Shown here piece after piece: positions 8,550 through 19,116 of a DNA stretch of 64,000 bases. The stretch comes from Deltaproteobacteria bacterium (lineage in GTDB: Bacteria; SAR324; XYD2-FULL-50-16): the NCBI GenBank assembly GCA_018657625.1, contig JABHWU010000142.1, forward strand, positions 1 to 64,000. Direction: 5' to 3'. Each line of letters opens with the position of its first letter. Within the stretch, counting starts at the first letter, position 1. The notes below the pieces were generated by a model. It made no database searches. It was not told the origin of the DNA and worked only from the letters and a program-made list of their open reading frames with translations. Position numbers and translations under genes: made by a program.

Positions 8550-9896
8550 TTGAGTTTCGAAACATTTATCTTCAGACGCTATTTTAGCCACCCCTATAGT
8601 GAAAGATCTACATCCGTGGTTACTATCCTTTCGATCATAGGTGTTGCGGTGGGCGTTACTGCTTTGATTATATCACTTTCAGTTATGAATGGTTTTGAAA
8701 AAGACTTAAAAGAATCCCTTCAGGGCATCAATGGTCACATCACTGTTTATACCTTCACCTCCAACGGTTTTGAATGGAAAAGTGATTCAAATATCGGAAC
8801 CAAAATAGCCAAAATAGTGCCTGTTGATGCAATTGCCCCCTTTACACAGCATCAGGCTTTAATCATGGGAAGCAATAAACCCCAGGGAACACTGGTTAAA
8901 GGGATTGATGTTGATAAGGAAATGGAAGTATCACCATTAGGATTTATGCTCAGAACCAAAAGCTATGAAGTGTTACGGGATAAATCTGAATACAAAGATA
9001 AAAATAATAATCAATTACTGGAAAAAGCCAGGAAAATCCTGGAACAATTAAAACCGCATTCAGAGTTAAAAATTGATAGCCAGGGAAATACCCGAAAGGT
9101 AACAGTCACGGGTATTATTATTGGTAGCCAGATGGCCCGAAAACTAAACGTTCGTATCAATGATTGGGTAAAAATCGTATCACCGGAAGAACGCATTACC
9201 CCCATGGGAAAAATGCCCAGAGCAAAACGATTTAAAGTTGTCGGTTTTTTTGAATCTGGTATCATGGGTTATGATGAAGTTTATTCAATGATAGATATTG
9301 GCATTGCCCAAAAATTATACCGGATGGAAAACAATATCAGTGGTTTGACGATTAAATTGAAAGAATCTTCCAAGGCCGACGAATATAAAGACATCTTACA
9401 GGAAAAAATTTCTTTACCGTATATATTCAGTAGTTGGCAGGACCAGAACCGCAATCTTTTTGCAGTCATTCAATTGGAAAAAGTAGGTTTGGCTGTAATT
9501 TTATATTGTATCATCATTATTGCCGGTGTCAGTATCATTAGCTCGCTAATTATCCTGGTTATTGAAAAAAATAAAGATATTGCCATTTTAAAAGCAATGG
9601 GAGCGACGAATCGATCAATCCATCAAATATTTATTTATCTGGGTACTACAATTGGCATTATGGGTACTTTTATTGGAATGGTTCTGGGTCTGATCGCCTG
9701 TTACGTCATTGGTAATTATAATATCATTGATATACCTCCCGGGGTGTATGCTGGAAATCGAATCCCAATGCATGTTGAAGTTTGGCAGGTACTCATGATC
9801 GCAGCAGTATCAATATTGATTTGTTTTATTGTAACCATATTTCCATCACGAAAAGCTGCAAAACTGGACCCGGTTATTGGATTGAAAAATGAATAA
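8550..9896 (+). CDS. lolC: Lipoprotein-releasing ABC permease LolC/LolE
   Basis: The product has about 448 residues. The N-terminal helix with the family pattern FIFRRYF and a periplasmic loop are followed by three C-terminal membrane helices. The FtsX-type end has IAILKAMGAT and the closing PSRKAAKLDPV. It extracts lipoproteins from the inner membrane for delivery to LolA. I chose the TTG at 8550 because a ggag ribosome site sits 9 bases upstream; another in-frame TTG lies at 8535. A single LolC/E-type permease with LolD suggests a homodimeric LolF-like arrangement or a partner elsewhere. The stop overlaps lolD by 8 bases. Confidence 0.92.
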   Translation: MSFETFIFRRYFSHPYSERSTSVVTILSIIGVAVGVTALIISLSVMNGFEKDLKESLQGINGHITVYTFTSNGFEWKSDSNIGTKIAKIVPVDAIAPFTQHQALIMGSNKPQGTLVKGIDVDKEMEVSPLGFMLRTKSYEVLRDKSEYKDKNNNQLLEKARKILEQLKPHSELKIDSQGNTRKVTVTGIIIGSQMARKLNVRINDWVKIVSPEERITPMGKMPRAKRFKVVGFFESGIMGYDEVYSMIDIGIAQKLYRMENNISGLTIKLKESSKADEYKDILQEKISLPYIFSSWQDQNRNLFAVIQLEKVGLAVILYCIIIIAGVSIISSLIILVIEKNKDIAILKAMGATNRSIHQIFIYLGTTIGIMGTFIGMVLGLIACYVIGNYNIIDIPPGVYAGNRIPMHVEVWQVLMIAAVSILICFIVTIFPSRKAAKLDPVIGLKNE

Positions 9897-10575
9897 TCTT
9901 ATGAGAATCAGTGAGCTCAAAAAATCTTATACTGATGGCAGTGGAAATAATTTAGATATATTAAAAGGAATAGACCTCGAGATTTCAGAAAATTCTACTC
10001 TTTCGATTTCAGGATCTTCAGGTAGCGGTAAGAGCACTTTATTACACATTCTAGGCGGATTGGATCAACCCAGTAGTGGCGAAATATTTTTTAAAAACAG
10101 ATCTCTTTTCACTTTCAAAAACAAAGAACTGGCAGACTGGCGAAATACCAGTATTGGTTTTGTCTTCCAATCACACTGCCTGCTACCTGATTTTTCAGCC
10201 ATTGAAAACGTGGCCATGCCGGCAATGATTTCAGGACTCAATAAATCAGAAGCCCTGGAGAAAGCTTTAATATTATTAAAACTAGTGAATTTATCAGAAC
10301 GGAAAGATCATAAACCTCAGCAGCTTTCTGGAGGAGAACAACAGAGAGTTGCAATTGCACGAGCTTTGATAAACAGTCCACAACTCATATTAGCTGATGA
10401 ACCCACAGGTAACCTTGATATGAAAACAGGCGATCTGGTGGGAAAAATGCTTAAGACTGTATGTAAAAACCAAAATACAACTTTAATTGTCGTCACGCAT
10501 AATCCAAAACTGGCAACTGCCATGGATTATCAACTCAATCTGCAAGACGGATTACTTCAAAAACCAAGTTACTAA
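9889..10575 (+). CDS. lolD: Lipoprotein-releasing ABC ATPase LolD
   Basis: The 228-residue ATPase has Walker [10 protein letters not shown] (42-50), the signature [15 protein letters not shown] and Walker [13 protein letters not shown], the MacB/LolD-type wording. It overlaps the permease gene by 8 bases, showing translational coupling. BamA follows 27 bases downstream, so lipoprotein sorting and outer-membrane protein assembly share one transcript here. Confidence 0.94.
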   Translation: MNNLMRISELKKSYTDGSGNNLDILKGIDLEISENSTLSISGSSGSGKSTLLHILGGLDQPSSGEIFFKNRSLFTFKNKELADWRNTSIGFVFQSHCLLPDFSAIENVAMPAMISGLNKSEALEKALILLKLVNLSERKDHKPQQLSGGEQQRVAIARALINSPQLILADEPTGNLDMKTGDLVGKMLKTVCKNQNTTLIVVTHNPKLATAMDYQLNLQDGLLQKPSY

Positions 10576-10602
10576 ACACCATCCATTGAGATTTTATTAC
10601 TT

Positions 10603-13068
10603 ATGAAAAGTGTTTTTGCCAAATTTCTACTAGTATCTTTCTGCATGCTCTCACTAATATTTTCATTATTTCAGCCAGACCTTCTGGCAGATTTTGAGTT
10701 TATGAATCAGAAGATGATCATTAAGGAAATTGAAATGAAAGGGGTTAATTATATCGAAAAATCCCTCTTATTTTCTTCAATTGAGTCTACTGTTGGTTCG
10801 CCCTTATCGCCTGTTGCTGTTCAAAATGACATAAAAACCTTATATGACTTCTCTTACTTCTCGAACATTGAGGTGTTGGCCGAACCTTTAAATGATAAAG
10901 AAGTCATCCTGATTTTTGTTTTTGTAGAAAAACCCAGGATTTCTGAAATTACGATTACCGGAAACAATGAATTTGGGACAAAGGTATTAAAGGAAAAACT
11001 AAAAGTCTTTCCAAATAATATGGTAAACCTAAAAAAGATCAAACAAGACGTACAAATCATTTTGGACGAATACCTTAAAAAAGGTTATATGCAAACCCAT
11101 GTGGGTTATAAACTTATCAAAGTCAATGAATTAACCAGTAAATTAATTTATCAAATCGATGAATCTCCAAAAGTATACTTGACTGAAATTAATGTTACCG
11201 GGCCACAATACTACTATCCGATAGATATTATCCGACGACTTCAATCTTCAGAAATTGACTGCTGGTCCTGGGCAAACAGTTCAGGAGTATTTCATGAAGA
11301 CAAAGTAAATGTTGATTTACAAATCATTTCCCAGACTTATTTACAACAGGGGTTTATTAAACTTAAAATTGATAAACCCAAAGTAAAGATTATTAAAAAC
11401 CCCGACTACGCCAGAGTAGTTATTGATATTAATCTGGTGGAAGGAGACCAGTATTTTACCGGAGACATTACATTTGTCTCTGATGACGGTGAAGATTTTC
11501 TGTTTGACCCTATGGAAAAACTGGAAACCTTTATACTTCAAAAGGGAGAAGTTTATAACCCTTATGCCTTAAATACCGATAGATTCAAACTAATGGATAT
11601 CTATCTTGAACGCGGCTATGCATTCGCCAGAGTTTCCGGTAAACCGAAAATCAATGATGAAACAAAAATTGTTGATATCACCTACCATGTTACTCGAAAA
11701 GAAAAAGCTTATATAGGTCGGGTGGAAATTCAGGGAAATTATGCCACTAAAGACGATGTTGTTAGACGAGAACTCGAAATTCACGATAATGAGTTATATA
11801 ACGGGACTAAAATCCGACAGAGCCAACAAAATATAAACAAACTTGGATTTTTCAAACCCGGAACCGGCATCCGTTTTAATAAAACCTCTGGAGCTTCAGA
11901 ACAAACGCTGGATTATGACTTGCAGTTGGAAGAATCAATGACAGGATCGTTTAACGGTGGTATCTCATATTCTGGAAATGACGGAGGGATATTAAACCTT
12001 TCTGTCTCACAGAGAAACTTATTCGGAACCGGAAGATCTCTAAAGTTCTCAATGGAGTTTAAACAAACCGGTGACAATAAATATAATTTATCATTAACAA
12101 CTCCCTACTGGTTTGACACATTCTTTACCAACACTTTTAGCATTTACTCCAGTTTTGTACCTGATGATCAGTATGATACGCAATCACTCGGAATCAATTA
12201 TGGACTGAGTTACCCCATCTGGAAGGATTGGAACGCATCAACCAATTACTCCTGGAGGACAGAGGAATATTCAAACGTTAATTCTGATGGAGAAGAAATA
12301 CTGGAGGGTGATTATTATGATAGCTATAAAAGTATACTGCTAGGTATTAAATACAGCACGGTCAATAATCCCATGTTTCCATCCAATGGATATGAAGCTT
12401 CATTTTATGCAGAACAATTCGGAGGAGTTTTAGGTGGTAGCTCCGAGTATCGGGAGTACAATTTTAATACCCGATATTTCAAATCATTGAATGAAAATGA
12501 AACTGTTATATTTGCTATTAAGTATAATCAGGGATATTTACAGGAAACCAATCCCGATACCCCCATCCCATCCAATCAACGATACTATGTTGGTGGTATC
12601 ACAACCGTTCATGGATTTGATTGGTATGATATTGAAGGACCTAGCGGGGGCTTTGATATTGCTGCGGCTTACCCATACCAGGGAGACTATAGTGATTGTG
12701 AGGCAACAGGATCAGAATGTACAAGTTTGTCAAGTGAACTGGACCCCGACAGAGTTTATTTTGCGCAACATCAAGGTGGGAATCAGAAAAAAGTACTTAA
12801 TTTTGAACTTTTGTTTCCTCTGACCAGAGAAGGTCAAAACCTACGGGGTGTTGTTTTCTTTGATGCCGGTAATGTATATGCTGAAGATCGAATGTATGAA
12901 ATCACGGGTACCGAAAAAGATGAATGGGCATTTAGGAAAAGTACGGGGCTCGGAGCACGAATCATAACTCCTATGGGTGTTTTACGCTTTGAATATGGTA
13001 TTAAATTAGATCAAAAGGAGGGAGAATCCGCCGGAAAGTTTGACTTCCATATCTCGGGACTATTTTAA
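10603..13068 (+). CDS. bamA: Outer membrane protein assembly factor BamA
   Basis: The protein has 821 residues. A signal peptide (about 1-29) is followed by five POTRA domains (roughly 35-440; for example MKGVNYIEKSLLFSSIES and VEIQGNYATKDDVVRRELEI) and an Omp85 16-strand barrel. The barrel contains the loop-6 region (YYVGGITTVHGF) and the closing F-terminated strand (FDFHISGLF). It inserts beta-barrel proteins into the outer membrane. Its presence demonstrates a diderm envelope. The position after lolCD is a common arrangement. Confidence 0.96.
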   Translation: MKSVFAKFLLVSFCMLSLIFSLFQPDLLADFEFMNQKMIIKEIEMKGVNYIEKSLLFSSIESTVGSPLSPVAVQNDIKTLYDFSYFSNIEVLAEPLNDKEVILIFVFVEKPRISEITITGNNEFGTKVLKEKLKVFPNNMVNLKKIKQDVQIILDEYLKKGYMQTHVGYKLIKVNELTSKLIYQIDESPKVYLTEINVTGPQYYYPIDIIRRLQSSEIDCWSWANSSGVFHEDKVNVDLQIISQTYLQQGFIKLKIDKPKVKIIKNPDYARVVIDINLVEGDQYFTGDITFVSDDGEDFLFDPMEKLETFILQKGEVYNPYALNTDRFKLMDIYLERGYAFARVSGKPKINDETKIVDITYHVTRKEKAYIGRVEIQGNYATKDDVVRRELEIHDNELYNGTKIRQSQQNINKLGFFKPGTGIRFNKTSGASEQTLDYDLQLEESMTGSFNGGISYSGNDGGILNLSVSQRNLFGTGRSLKFSMEFKQTGDNKYNLSLTTPYWFDTFFTNTFSIYSSFVPDDQYDTQSLGINYGLSYPIWKDWNASTNYSWRTEEYSNVNSDGEEILEGDYYDSYKSILLGIKYSTVNNPMFPSNGYEASFYAEQFGGVLGGSSEYREYNFNTRYFKSLNENETVIFAIKYNQGYLQETNPDTPIPSNQRYYVGGITTVHGFDWYDIEGPSGGFDIAAAYPYQGDYSDCEATGSECTSLSSELDPDRVYFAQHQGGNQKKVLNFELLFPLTREGQNLRGVVFFDAGNVYAEDRMYEITGTEKDEWAFRKSTGLGARIITPMGVLRFEYGIKLDQKEGESAGKFDFHISGLF

Positions 13069-13279
13069 ACCAAAACACACTCCCAAAGCCATTTGCAGCG
13101 TGTTAGGTGAATCGTCATCTCGACCAAGAATGAGGAGAGATCTTTTTTATCTCAGAATAATAATCTTTGAGTGAGCTTTTTACTAAATTCCAGAGATAAT
13201 CCTTAGGTATAATTTCTGCATTTTTGTTATAAAATTCTAATTTTATTAAGCGACATCATGTTTGATACTACCTTAGCTT

Positions 13280-13864
13280 ATGACCAGACGATTCACTGTA
13301 TTTATAACAATAACTATTTTAACTTTGATATTACCTGTTTTTGTCGGTGATCTTTCTGCTTCCGGCATTAGTTACAGCCAGCCATCATATTACTCATTTT
13401 CAGGATTTGATAATAAACTCTATGCCCATACTGAACCCTACTCAGCAATCCCGGAAGGACACATTTTGCATTTTGAATACAAATCTTTTTTACCAATCGG
13501 AATAGAGAGCTACAAAGTTTACATATCAGAAGCCAATACAGAAGAAGAAAAATCATACATTGAAATTAATTTTATTGATGTTTTATACCGATTTAAATAT
13601 CAAAACTTAAACCTGTTTGGTGGTATCGGGTATGGAAATATTGAATACAAATGTAAAATATCTGCTTGTAAGCCCTATTCATTTAAAAAAGGAACGGCAA
13701 CACAACTCTTTTTTCAAGTCGGTATACCTTTTACCGAAAATTTTGACTTTCATTTAAGTGCTCATCGCATTTCCGGATCAAATGAAGTTTCAATCGGGGA
13801 AAAAGATGAAAATATCAACTTAGGCGGTAGTATGGCCGCTTTTGGTATCTTAATAAAATGGTAA
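13280..13864 (+). CDS. Small outer-membrane beta-barrel candidate
   Basis: The 194-residue protein has a cleavable signal peptide (about 1-28, ending near LSASG). The rest alternates hydrophobic and polar residues in short strands with aromatic girdle residues, ending in a Lys-Trp pair. This fits an eight-stranded outer-membrane barrel. No family is recognised. It ends 17 bases before the next barrel-like gene, with which it probably forms an operon. Confidence 0.65.
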   Translation: MTRRFTVFITITILTLILPVFVGDLSASGISYSQPSYYSFSGFDNKLYAHTEPYSAIPEGHILHFEYKSFLPIGIESYKVYISEANTEEEKSYIEINFIDVLYRFKYQNLNLFGGIGYGNIEYKCKISACKPYSFKKGTATQLFFQVGIPFTENFDFHLSAHRISGSNEVSIGEKDENINLGGSMAAFGILIKW

Positions 13865-13881
13865 TAAAATTGGAGGAGCTA

Positions 13882-14526
13882 ATGAAAAAAATAATACTAT
13901 TTCTGATTATTTTTTCAATGTTTTCATCATCAATACTCTTTGCCCAGGCAAGAAGAACCAGACAACCAAAAAATAAATTCGGAGCTGTTTATTACGGAAT
14001 ATCCGGAGCGGATTTTACTTTGACCAATAAAACAACCGGAGAAAGTGGAACAGCTTCAGATTCAATTATTGGAGCAGTGTTATTTTATGAACGTATTTTT
14101 GATAGTAAATTCGCAGTGGGGATTAATGGTACGAGCTTTCTGGAGAGGAATATGTCAATAGAAGTCGGCAGTAAAACTTTAGAAATTGTCGAACAATCAA
14201 CACTGGTCTTATTGCATTTTAAAGCCTATCACAAAGACCATTCTGCGGGTGGAATAAAGCCTTATTTAGGTGTTGGGCTAGGATCGCTTAGTGTATCGTC
14301 TCTAATCACGTCAACGACTGATACAACCGGTTCGACGACTTCAGCTACCATACCTGTCACCGTTATTAGTGCCGGGTTGGATTACTTTTGGGAATCCGGT
14401 GGTTTTCGACTTGAAGTTGGCTATCTCACAGGAGAGCGTTCAGACTTGGAAGGCCATGACACCTATTCTGCCAAGTACCAGGCAACTGGCAGCACTGGCA
14501 GCATTGGTGTCTATTGGTTGTTTTAA
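13882..14526 (+). CDS. OmpA/OmpW-like outer-membrane beta-barrel candidate
   Basis: The product has about 214 residues from the ATG at 13882, which has a strong ggagg site 5 bases upstream; an in-frame ATG at 13858 lacks one. A signal peptide ending SSSILFAQA is followed by glycine- and aromatic-rich beta strands (KPYLGVGLGSLSV, SIGVYWLF). The terminal phenylalanine is the classic BamA recognition signature. Function is unknown. Confidence 0.7.
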   Translation: MKKIILFLIIFSMFSSSILFAQARRTRQPKNKFGAVYYGISGADFTLTNKTTGESGTASDSIIGAVLFYERIFDSKFAVGINGTSFLERNMSIEVGSKTLEIVEQSTLVLLHFKAYHKDHSAGGIKPYLGVGLGSLSVSSLITSTTDTTGSTTSATIPVTVISAGLDYFWESGGFRLEVGYLTGERSDLEGHDTYSAKYQATGSTGSIGVYWLF

Positions 14527-14558
14527 AACAGGATTGGCTAAATAGCCAGTCCTGTTTT
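14525..14558. terminator. Bidirectional terminator
   Basis: A 15-bp stem (aaaacaggattggct / agccagtcctgtttt, one mismatch) with a 4-base loop lies between convergent genes. It carries T-runs on both strands, so it can end both the barrel operon and ahcY. Confidence 0.8.
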
Positions 14559-14567
14559 ATTAATATC

Positions 14568-16046
14568 TTAATATCGATAATGATCCGGTTTATAAGGGCC
14601 ATCCTCAGAAATACCTAAATATTCAGATTGTTCCGGAGTCAATCGCGTCATTATTACACCTAAATGATTCAGATGCAGCCGGGCAACTTCTTCATCCAAT
14701 TCCTTGGGCAGCATATAAATTTTCCGCTCATATTTCTCTCTATTGGTATAAAGTTCTATCTGAGCCAATACCTGGTTGGTGAAGGATGATGACATTACAA
14801 ACGAGGGATGTCCTGTGGCACAACCGAGGTTTAACAACCGCCCTTCAGCCAGAATCATTACACTGTGTCCATCAGGAAAAGTCCATTCATCATATTGAGG
14901 TTTAATATTCTGAGATTTAATTCCCGGTACTTTTTTAAGCCCAGCCATATCAATTTCATTGTCAAAATGACCGATATTTCCAACAATGGCTTTATCTTTC
15001 ATTTTTGCCATATGATCGGCGGTAATAACATCTTTATTACCAGTCGCTGTAATAAAAATATCAGCATATTCAACGACATCTTCAAGTGTCTTAACCTCAT
15101 ACCCTTCCATAGCCGCTTGCAGAGCGCAAATTGGATCAATTTCCGTAACGATGACCCTGGCACCTTGTCCTTTTAATGCCTGGGAAGATCCCTTTCCAAC
15201 TTCACCATACCCACATACCACAGCAACTTTACCACCGATCATAACATCACTGGCTCGACAAATACCATCTGGTAAAGAGTGTCGACATCCGTAAATATTA
15301 TCAAATTTACTCTTAGTCACAGAATCATTGACATTAATAGCTGGAAATAACAATTCCCCTTTTTCTTCCATCATATAAAGAAAATGGACACCTGTGGTCG
15401 TTTCTTCACTGACACCAACAATAGCTTTTGAAGCCTTAGTCCAACGGTCAGGTTCGCTTTTTAAAGTCCCTCGAAGGGTTTCCAGAATAACGCCATATTC
15501 CTCAGGATCATTATCAGGATCAAAATCAGGAACTTTTCCGGCTTTTTCAAACTGGGCACCTTTATGAACCAACAAAGTCGCATCACCGCCATCATCAACG
15601 ATCATATCCGGACCGGAACCATCCGGCCATCTGAGTGCTTGTTCAGTACACCACCAGTATTCTGGCAATGTTTCACCTTTCCAGGCAAATACAGGGGTTC
15701 CTTTGGGGTCTTCTGGCCTTCCGTTTTTACCGACAACGATAGCAGCTGCAGCGTGATCCTGGGTTGAAAAAATATTGCAGCTAACCCATCGAACATCAGC
15801 GCCTAATTCTACCAATGTTTCAATTAATACCGCTGTTTGAATTGTCATGTGCAAACTACCCATTATTTTTGCACCTTTCAGTGGTTTACTGACACCGTGT
15901 CTTTCCCGCAGTGCCATCAAGCCTGGCATTTCTTTTTCGGCTAAAGTCATTTCTTTTCGGCCATAATCATACAGACTGATGTCTTTAATCTTAAATGCTG
16001 GTCGAAGCTCAGTCGCACTCGATAATATTTTGTTCATATTCACCAT
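14568..16046 (-). CDS. ahcY: S-adenosylhomocysteine hydrolase
   Basis: The 492-residue enzyme converts S-adenosylhomocysteine to adenosine and homocysteine and so recycles the methyl-transfer product. It has the NAD-binding segment [18 protein letters not shown] (about 279-296), the substrate-binding segments [13 protein letters not shown] and [13 protein letters not shown], and the conserved C-terminal PDHYRY. Length is normal for the form with the insertion loop. Start ATGs at 16046 and 16037 are both possible. It may also support the methyltransfer chemistry suggested at 33 kb, but it is not linked to it. Confidence 0.96.
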   Translation of the reverse strand: MVNMNKILSSATELRPAFKIKDISLYDYGRKEMTLAEKEMPGLMALRERHGVSKPLKGAKIMGSLHMTIQTAVLIETLVELGADVRWVSCNIFSTQDHAAAAIVVGKNGRPEDPKGTPVFAWKGETLPEYWWCTEQALRWPDGSGPDMIVDDGGDATLLVHKGAQFEKAGKVPDFDPDNDPEEYGVILETLRGTLKSEPDRWTKASKAIVGVSEETTTGVHFLYMMEEKGELLFPAINVNDSVTKSKFDNIYGCRHSLPDGICRASDVMIGGKVAVVCGYGEVGKGSSQALKGQGARVIVTEIDPICALQAAMEGYEVKTLEDVVEYADIFITATGNKDVITADHMAKMKDKAIVGNIGHFDNEIDMAGLKKVPGIKSQNIKPQYDEWTFPDGHSVMILAEGRLLNLGCATGHPSFVMSSSFTNQVLAQIELYTNREKYERKIYMLPKELDEEVARLHLNHLGVIMTRLTPEQSEYLGISEDGPYKPDHYRY

Positions 16047-16346
16047 TAATATTTAAAAATTTCAAAACACCGCCATCCAAAGACGGCAATTACTCGTAAC
16101 AAATCTTATTTTCCTATGTCGCCAATAAAAATAGGCAAAAAATATCATTTTAGTCTAAGAAACAAGTGGCAAGTTGTCATCATAAACTTTTAATTTCAGG
16201 TAATCGGAATCAATATTAAGTTTTATCAACTTTAGCTGGGCAAATTTTAATCAATTATTGTATTGATTGATAAAATCTATGATAAGGCACATGCTAACAA
16301 AGCTCTTTTCATCTTTAATGTTAACAATATTATTTTAATAAAGAAT

Positions 16347-17300
16347 ATGTCTATTTATCCCGAAATCGATTTAAACAGTATCAAAACTTATTCTGCAACT
16401 CAGAGACAATCCAAGGTAAAGGTTGATACAATTGCAAAACCGTTGACAGCCGGGATGAGTTTTAAAAAATTTATGGATTCACTTCCCACAATTTTAAAGG
16501 CAGAAGATATTAAACATGTTGCCCGGGCCATCGTTAACGCCAAAAAAAATCAAAAACCGATCATAGCCATGATTGGAGGACATGTTATTAAAACAGGATG
16601 TAGTCCGATTTTAACAGATTTAACAAAAAATGGGTTTATTACGCATCTGGCTTCAAACGGGGCAGCTGGCATTCATGATACTGAATTGGCGCGTTTCGGT
16701 CATACCTCTGAAGACGTCGGCCCTCAACTGGAAGACGGTTCATTTGGAATGGCTTCTGATACCGCAGCTTTGGTTAACCAGGCAGCTATTTTAGCCAAAA
16801 GTAAAAAATTAGGATTCGGAGAAAGCGTTGGCCAGCTACTCATAGAAGAAAAAGGCCCTTATTTAGAAAAAGCACTCATCGCCCAGGCATTTTTGCAACA
16901 GGTCCCCTATACACTCCATGTTGCATTGGGAACCGATATTGTCCATCAACATCCTGATGCGGATGGTTCTGCTATTGGTGATGCTTCTCTTCGTGATTTT
17001 AGAATCTTGGCCCATACTGTGTCGAATATCGGTAATGGTGGGGTAGTACTGAATTTTGGGAGTGCTGTTGTTATGCCGGAAGTATTTTTAAAGGCTTTAT
17101 CGATCTCCCGAAATCTGAAAAATGATGTTTTTAACTTTACCACTGCTAATTTCGATATGATTCAACACTATCGCCCCAATATTAATGTTGTTAATCGCCC
17201 GGTATTAAAAGGCGGAGATGGTTACGCGATCTCCGGCCACCATGAAATTATGATACCATTAATGGCTGCCATGATTTACGAATATGATAAACAATCTTAA
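16347..17300 (+). CDS. Conserved hypothetical, deoxyhypusine synthase-like flavour
   Basis: The protein has about 317 residues from the ATG at 16347; the frame is open 84 bases further upstream, but that segment looks non-coding. It contains IAMIGGHVIKTGCSP (about 74-88), SNGAAGIHDTELARFGHTSEDV and ALGTDIVHQHPDADG. The conserved Asp/His/Gly-rich motifs and a nucleotide-binding-like core suggest an enzyme. The layout loosely recalls deoxyhypusine/homospermidine synthase folds, but the lysine-containing active-site motif of that family is not evident. I do not assign a reaction. A GST gene follows 14 bases later. Confidence 0.6.
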   Translation: MSIYPEIDLNSIKTYSATQRQSKVKVDTIAKPLTAGMSFKKFMDSLPTILKAEDIKHVARAIVNAKKNQKPIIAMIGGHVIKTGCSPILTDLTKNGFITHLASNGAAGIHDTELARFGHTSEDVGPQLEDGSFGMASDTAALVNQAAILAKSKKLGFGESVGQLLIEEKGPYLEKALIAQAFLQQVPYTLHVALGTDIVHQHPDADGSAIGDASLRDFRILAHTVSNIGNGGVVLNFGSAVVMPEVFLKALSISRNLKNDVFNFTTANFDMIQHYRPNINVVNRPVLKGGDGYAISGHHEIMIPLMAAMIYEYDKQS

Positions 17301-17314
17301 GCGGTATTTAAAAC

Positions 17315-17977
17315 ATGTCAGATTTGAAACTAATCATCGGAAACAAAAACTATTCCTCCTGGTCTTTCAGAGCCTGGTTCTTCCTAAAACAAATTAATGT
17401 CCCTTTTGAAGAAGTCAGACTGCCACTAAGAACTGAATTGTTTCATCAGGAAATTAAAAAGTATTCACCTACCGCAAAAGTACCAACTCTAATCCAAGGA
17501 GATATTAACATATGGGATTCCTTAGCGATCTGCGATTATGTTTCTGAGTTTTTAATAAACGAAAAGGGCTGGCCAGTCGATCAGGCTTCTAAAGCTATTG
17601 CCAGGTCAATCAGTGCCGAAATGCATTCCGGATTCTTTGGTATTCGTAATCAACTGCCCATGAATTGTAAAGCCATTAAGAAGAATTATACTATTGATGA
17701 TAACTGCAGGTCTGAGATTGAACGCATTCAACAGATTTGGTCACAATGTCTGGAAAAAAAACCGGGAGGTCCATGGTTATTTGGAGAATTTTCTGTAGCT
17801 GACGCAATGTATGTCCCAATCGTTTCAAGATTTCTGACCTATCAAATACATTTAGAAGATAGTGCGCAACAGTATCTAAATTTTGTCAGTGAAAATGGAT
17901 TTTTTAAGGAGTGGTTGGAAGCAAGTCAGAAAGAAGAAGAGATCATCGAAGATTCGGAAGTTGGGGACGATATATAA
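17315..17977 (+). CDS. Glutathione S-transferase family protein
   Basis: The 220-residue protein has an N-terminal thioredoxin-like GST domain (about 4-80), with the Ser-rich active-site start NKNYSSWSFRAWFFL, the cis-proline VPTL and the glutathione-contacting DSLAICDYV. A helical C-terminal domain contains FGEFSVADAMYVPIVSRF. It is a cytoplasmic glutathione-dependent transferase or isomerase; the substrate is unknown. It is probably co-transcribed with the preceding gene, and a clear terminator follows. Confidence 0.9.
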   Translation: MSDLKLIIGNKNYSSWSFRAWFFLKQINVPFEEVRLPLRTELFHQEIKKYSPTAKVPTLIQGDINIWDSLAICDYVSEFLINEKGWPVDQASKAIARSISAEMHSGFFGIRNQLPMNCKAIKKNYTIDDNCRSEIERIQQIWSQCLEKKPGGPWLFGEFSVADAMYVPIVSRFLTYQIHLEDSAQQYLNFVSENGFFKEWLEASQKEEEIIEDSEVGDDI

Positions 17978-17983
17978 ATAAAA

Positions 17984-18015
17984 AGCCCTCTATTATATGA
18001 AAAATATAGAGGGCT
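17984..18015 (+). terminator. Rho-independent-type terminator
   Basis: A perfect 10-bp stem (agccctctat / atagagggct) with a 12-base loop lies 7 bases after the GST stop and is followed by an AT-rich stretch. Confidence 0.75.
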
Positions 18016-18219
18016 AAATAAAATCTGAATCTTTTGAATTCATTTTATTCCATCATAGACATTAACATTATCTGATTAATCATTAGCTTTTCTGCATTGC
18101 ATCACCAATCTTAACCAGGCCTTTTCTCTTAACCAACCATTTCAGTATGACCGAAAGGTGGATTCTGGAGTAAAAAAATCTGATAATATTTATCTCTAAA
18201 TATTACAGACAACTGGGAT

Positions 18220-18438
18220 TTACTTTTCCCAAACGCTTTTATTGGATTCGCAGATTGCTTCAGTACGAGAAATTCCAATATCCTGCAACATTCGATTATC
18301 CAAAGTAAGTAATAGTCGTCGTTGCTGCGCTCTTTCTCTCCAGGAACTTAAAGTGTTCAAAACATTTTTTGCTATTTTAGCAACGTTGATAGGTTTCAGA
18401 CCTACCAAAACGGGTTGTTTCATTGTCAGTGCTTTCAT
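18220..18438 (-). CDS. DUF1127 small basic protein
   Basis: The 72-residue protein ends in a DUF1127 domain: SSWRERAQQRRLLLTLDNRM followed by LQDIGISRTEA. Such small Arg-rich proteins are common in proteobacteria, and some act in phosphate, carbon or arginine regulation. A ggag ribosome site lies 6 bases before the ATG. No partner is adjacent. Confidence 0.85.
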   Translation of the reverse strand: MKALTMKQPVLVGLKPINVAKIAKNVLNTLSSWRERAQQRRLLLTLDNRMLQDIGISRTEAICESNKSVWEK

Positions 18439-18513
18439 TTTATCTCCAGATATATGAATGGTTTAATTTAAAGTCTGAAAAAATTATCAGATTATTTACC
18501 TTATTACAGTTAT

Positions 18514-18571
18514 ATTATCTCATAAAGTAGTTCAAATCTGACAAGCCATTTATTCTTATCCAATACATTAG
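18514..18571 (+). repeat. 58-bp imperfect direct repeat, copy 1
   Basis: About 81 percent identical (47 of 58 by hand count) to 18652-18709. The copies are 138 bases apart, exactly 46 codons, so they share a reading frame. Confidence 0.6.
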
Positions 18572-18573
18572 TT

Positions 18574-18756
18574 TATCTATATTTTATAAAGGATTCCGCT
18601 CAGGATCTCATAGAAAAATTGGATAAACATTTTCCTGTATTTGATGATTTCATTATCTCACAAAAAAGTTTCGATCTGACAAATGATTTATTCTTATTCA
18701 ATGCATTAGATTCCTTTGGGATCAACGACTTTGGAGGGAAAGCATTTTTAGTCTAG
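18574..18756 (+). pseudogene. Possible carrier-protein-like relic
   Basis: An open stretch without a start codon reads KDSAQDLIEKLDKHFPVFDD followed by an FDLTNDLFLFNALDSFG segment. The second part resembles the carrier-protein motif around the phosphopantetheine serine (LDS in acyl or D-alanyl carrier proteins). The upstream direct repeat preserves a weaker in-frame version of the same motif (NLTSHLFLSNTLVY). It could be the worn end of a duplicated carrier gene, or chance. Confidence 0.25.
18652..18709 (+). repeat. 58-bp imperfect direct repeat, copy 2
   Basis: Partner of 18514-18571, located inside the carrier-like relic. The rest of the 18.76-19.1 kb interval shows no gene. Confidence 0.6.
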
Positions 18757-19116
18757 GATTTAATTTTATTGAGTGGATTAAAAGATGTATCCTATTAAAA
18801 AACAAACAGTTAAAAGAAGATTAGCCATTTCCCCCTCTATAGAAAAGCAAATTTGTTTCTTAAATTGAGTACTGAAAACTGGGTGAATCAGAAAAAAAGG
18901 AGTGTTATTTATTGCGGATAATTACTTGACCCGGATCAATATTTAAATAATTAAATACTTTCTAGGTTAATGATCTATCGATCTAAAATCATAGTCCATT
19001 ACACATATTTTCATTTCTTTATTATCACCTTTTAAAAGGTCTGAATCAACTTCAATATCAGTGTGCTTTATGAGTTCCAGGAAGTTAGAAAATAGGTTTT
19101 CGATATTATTAAAATA

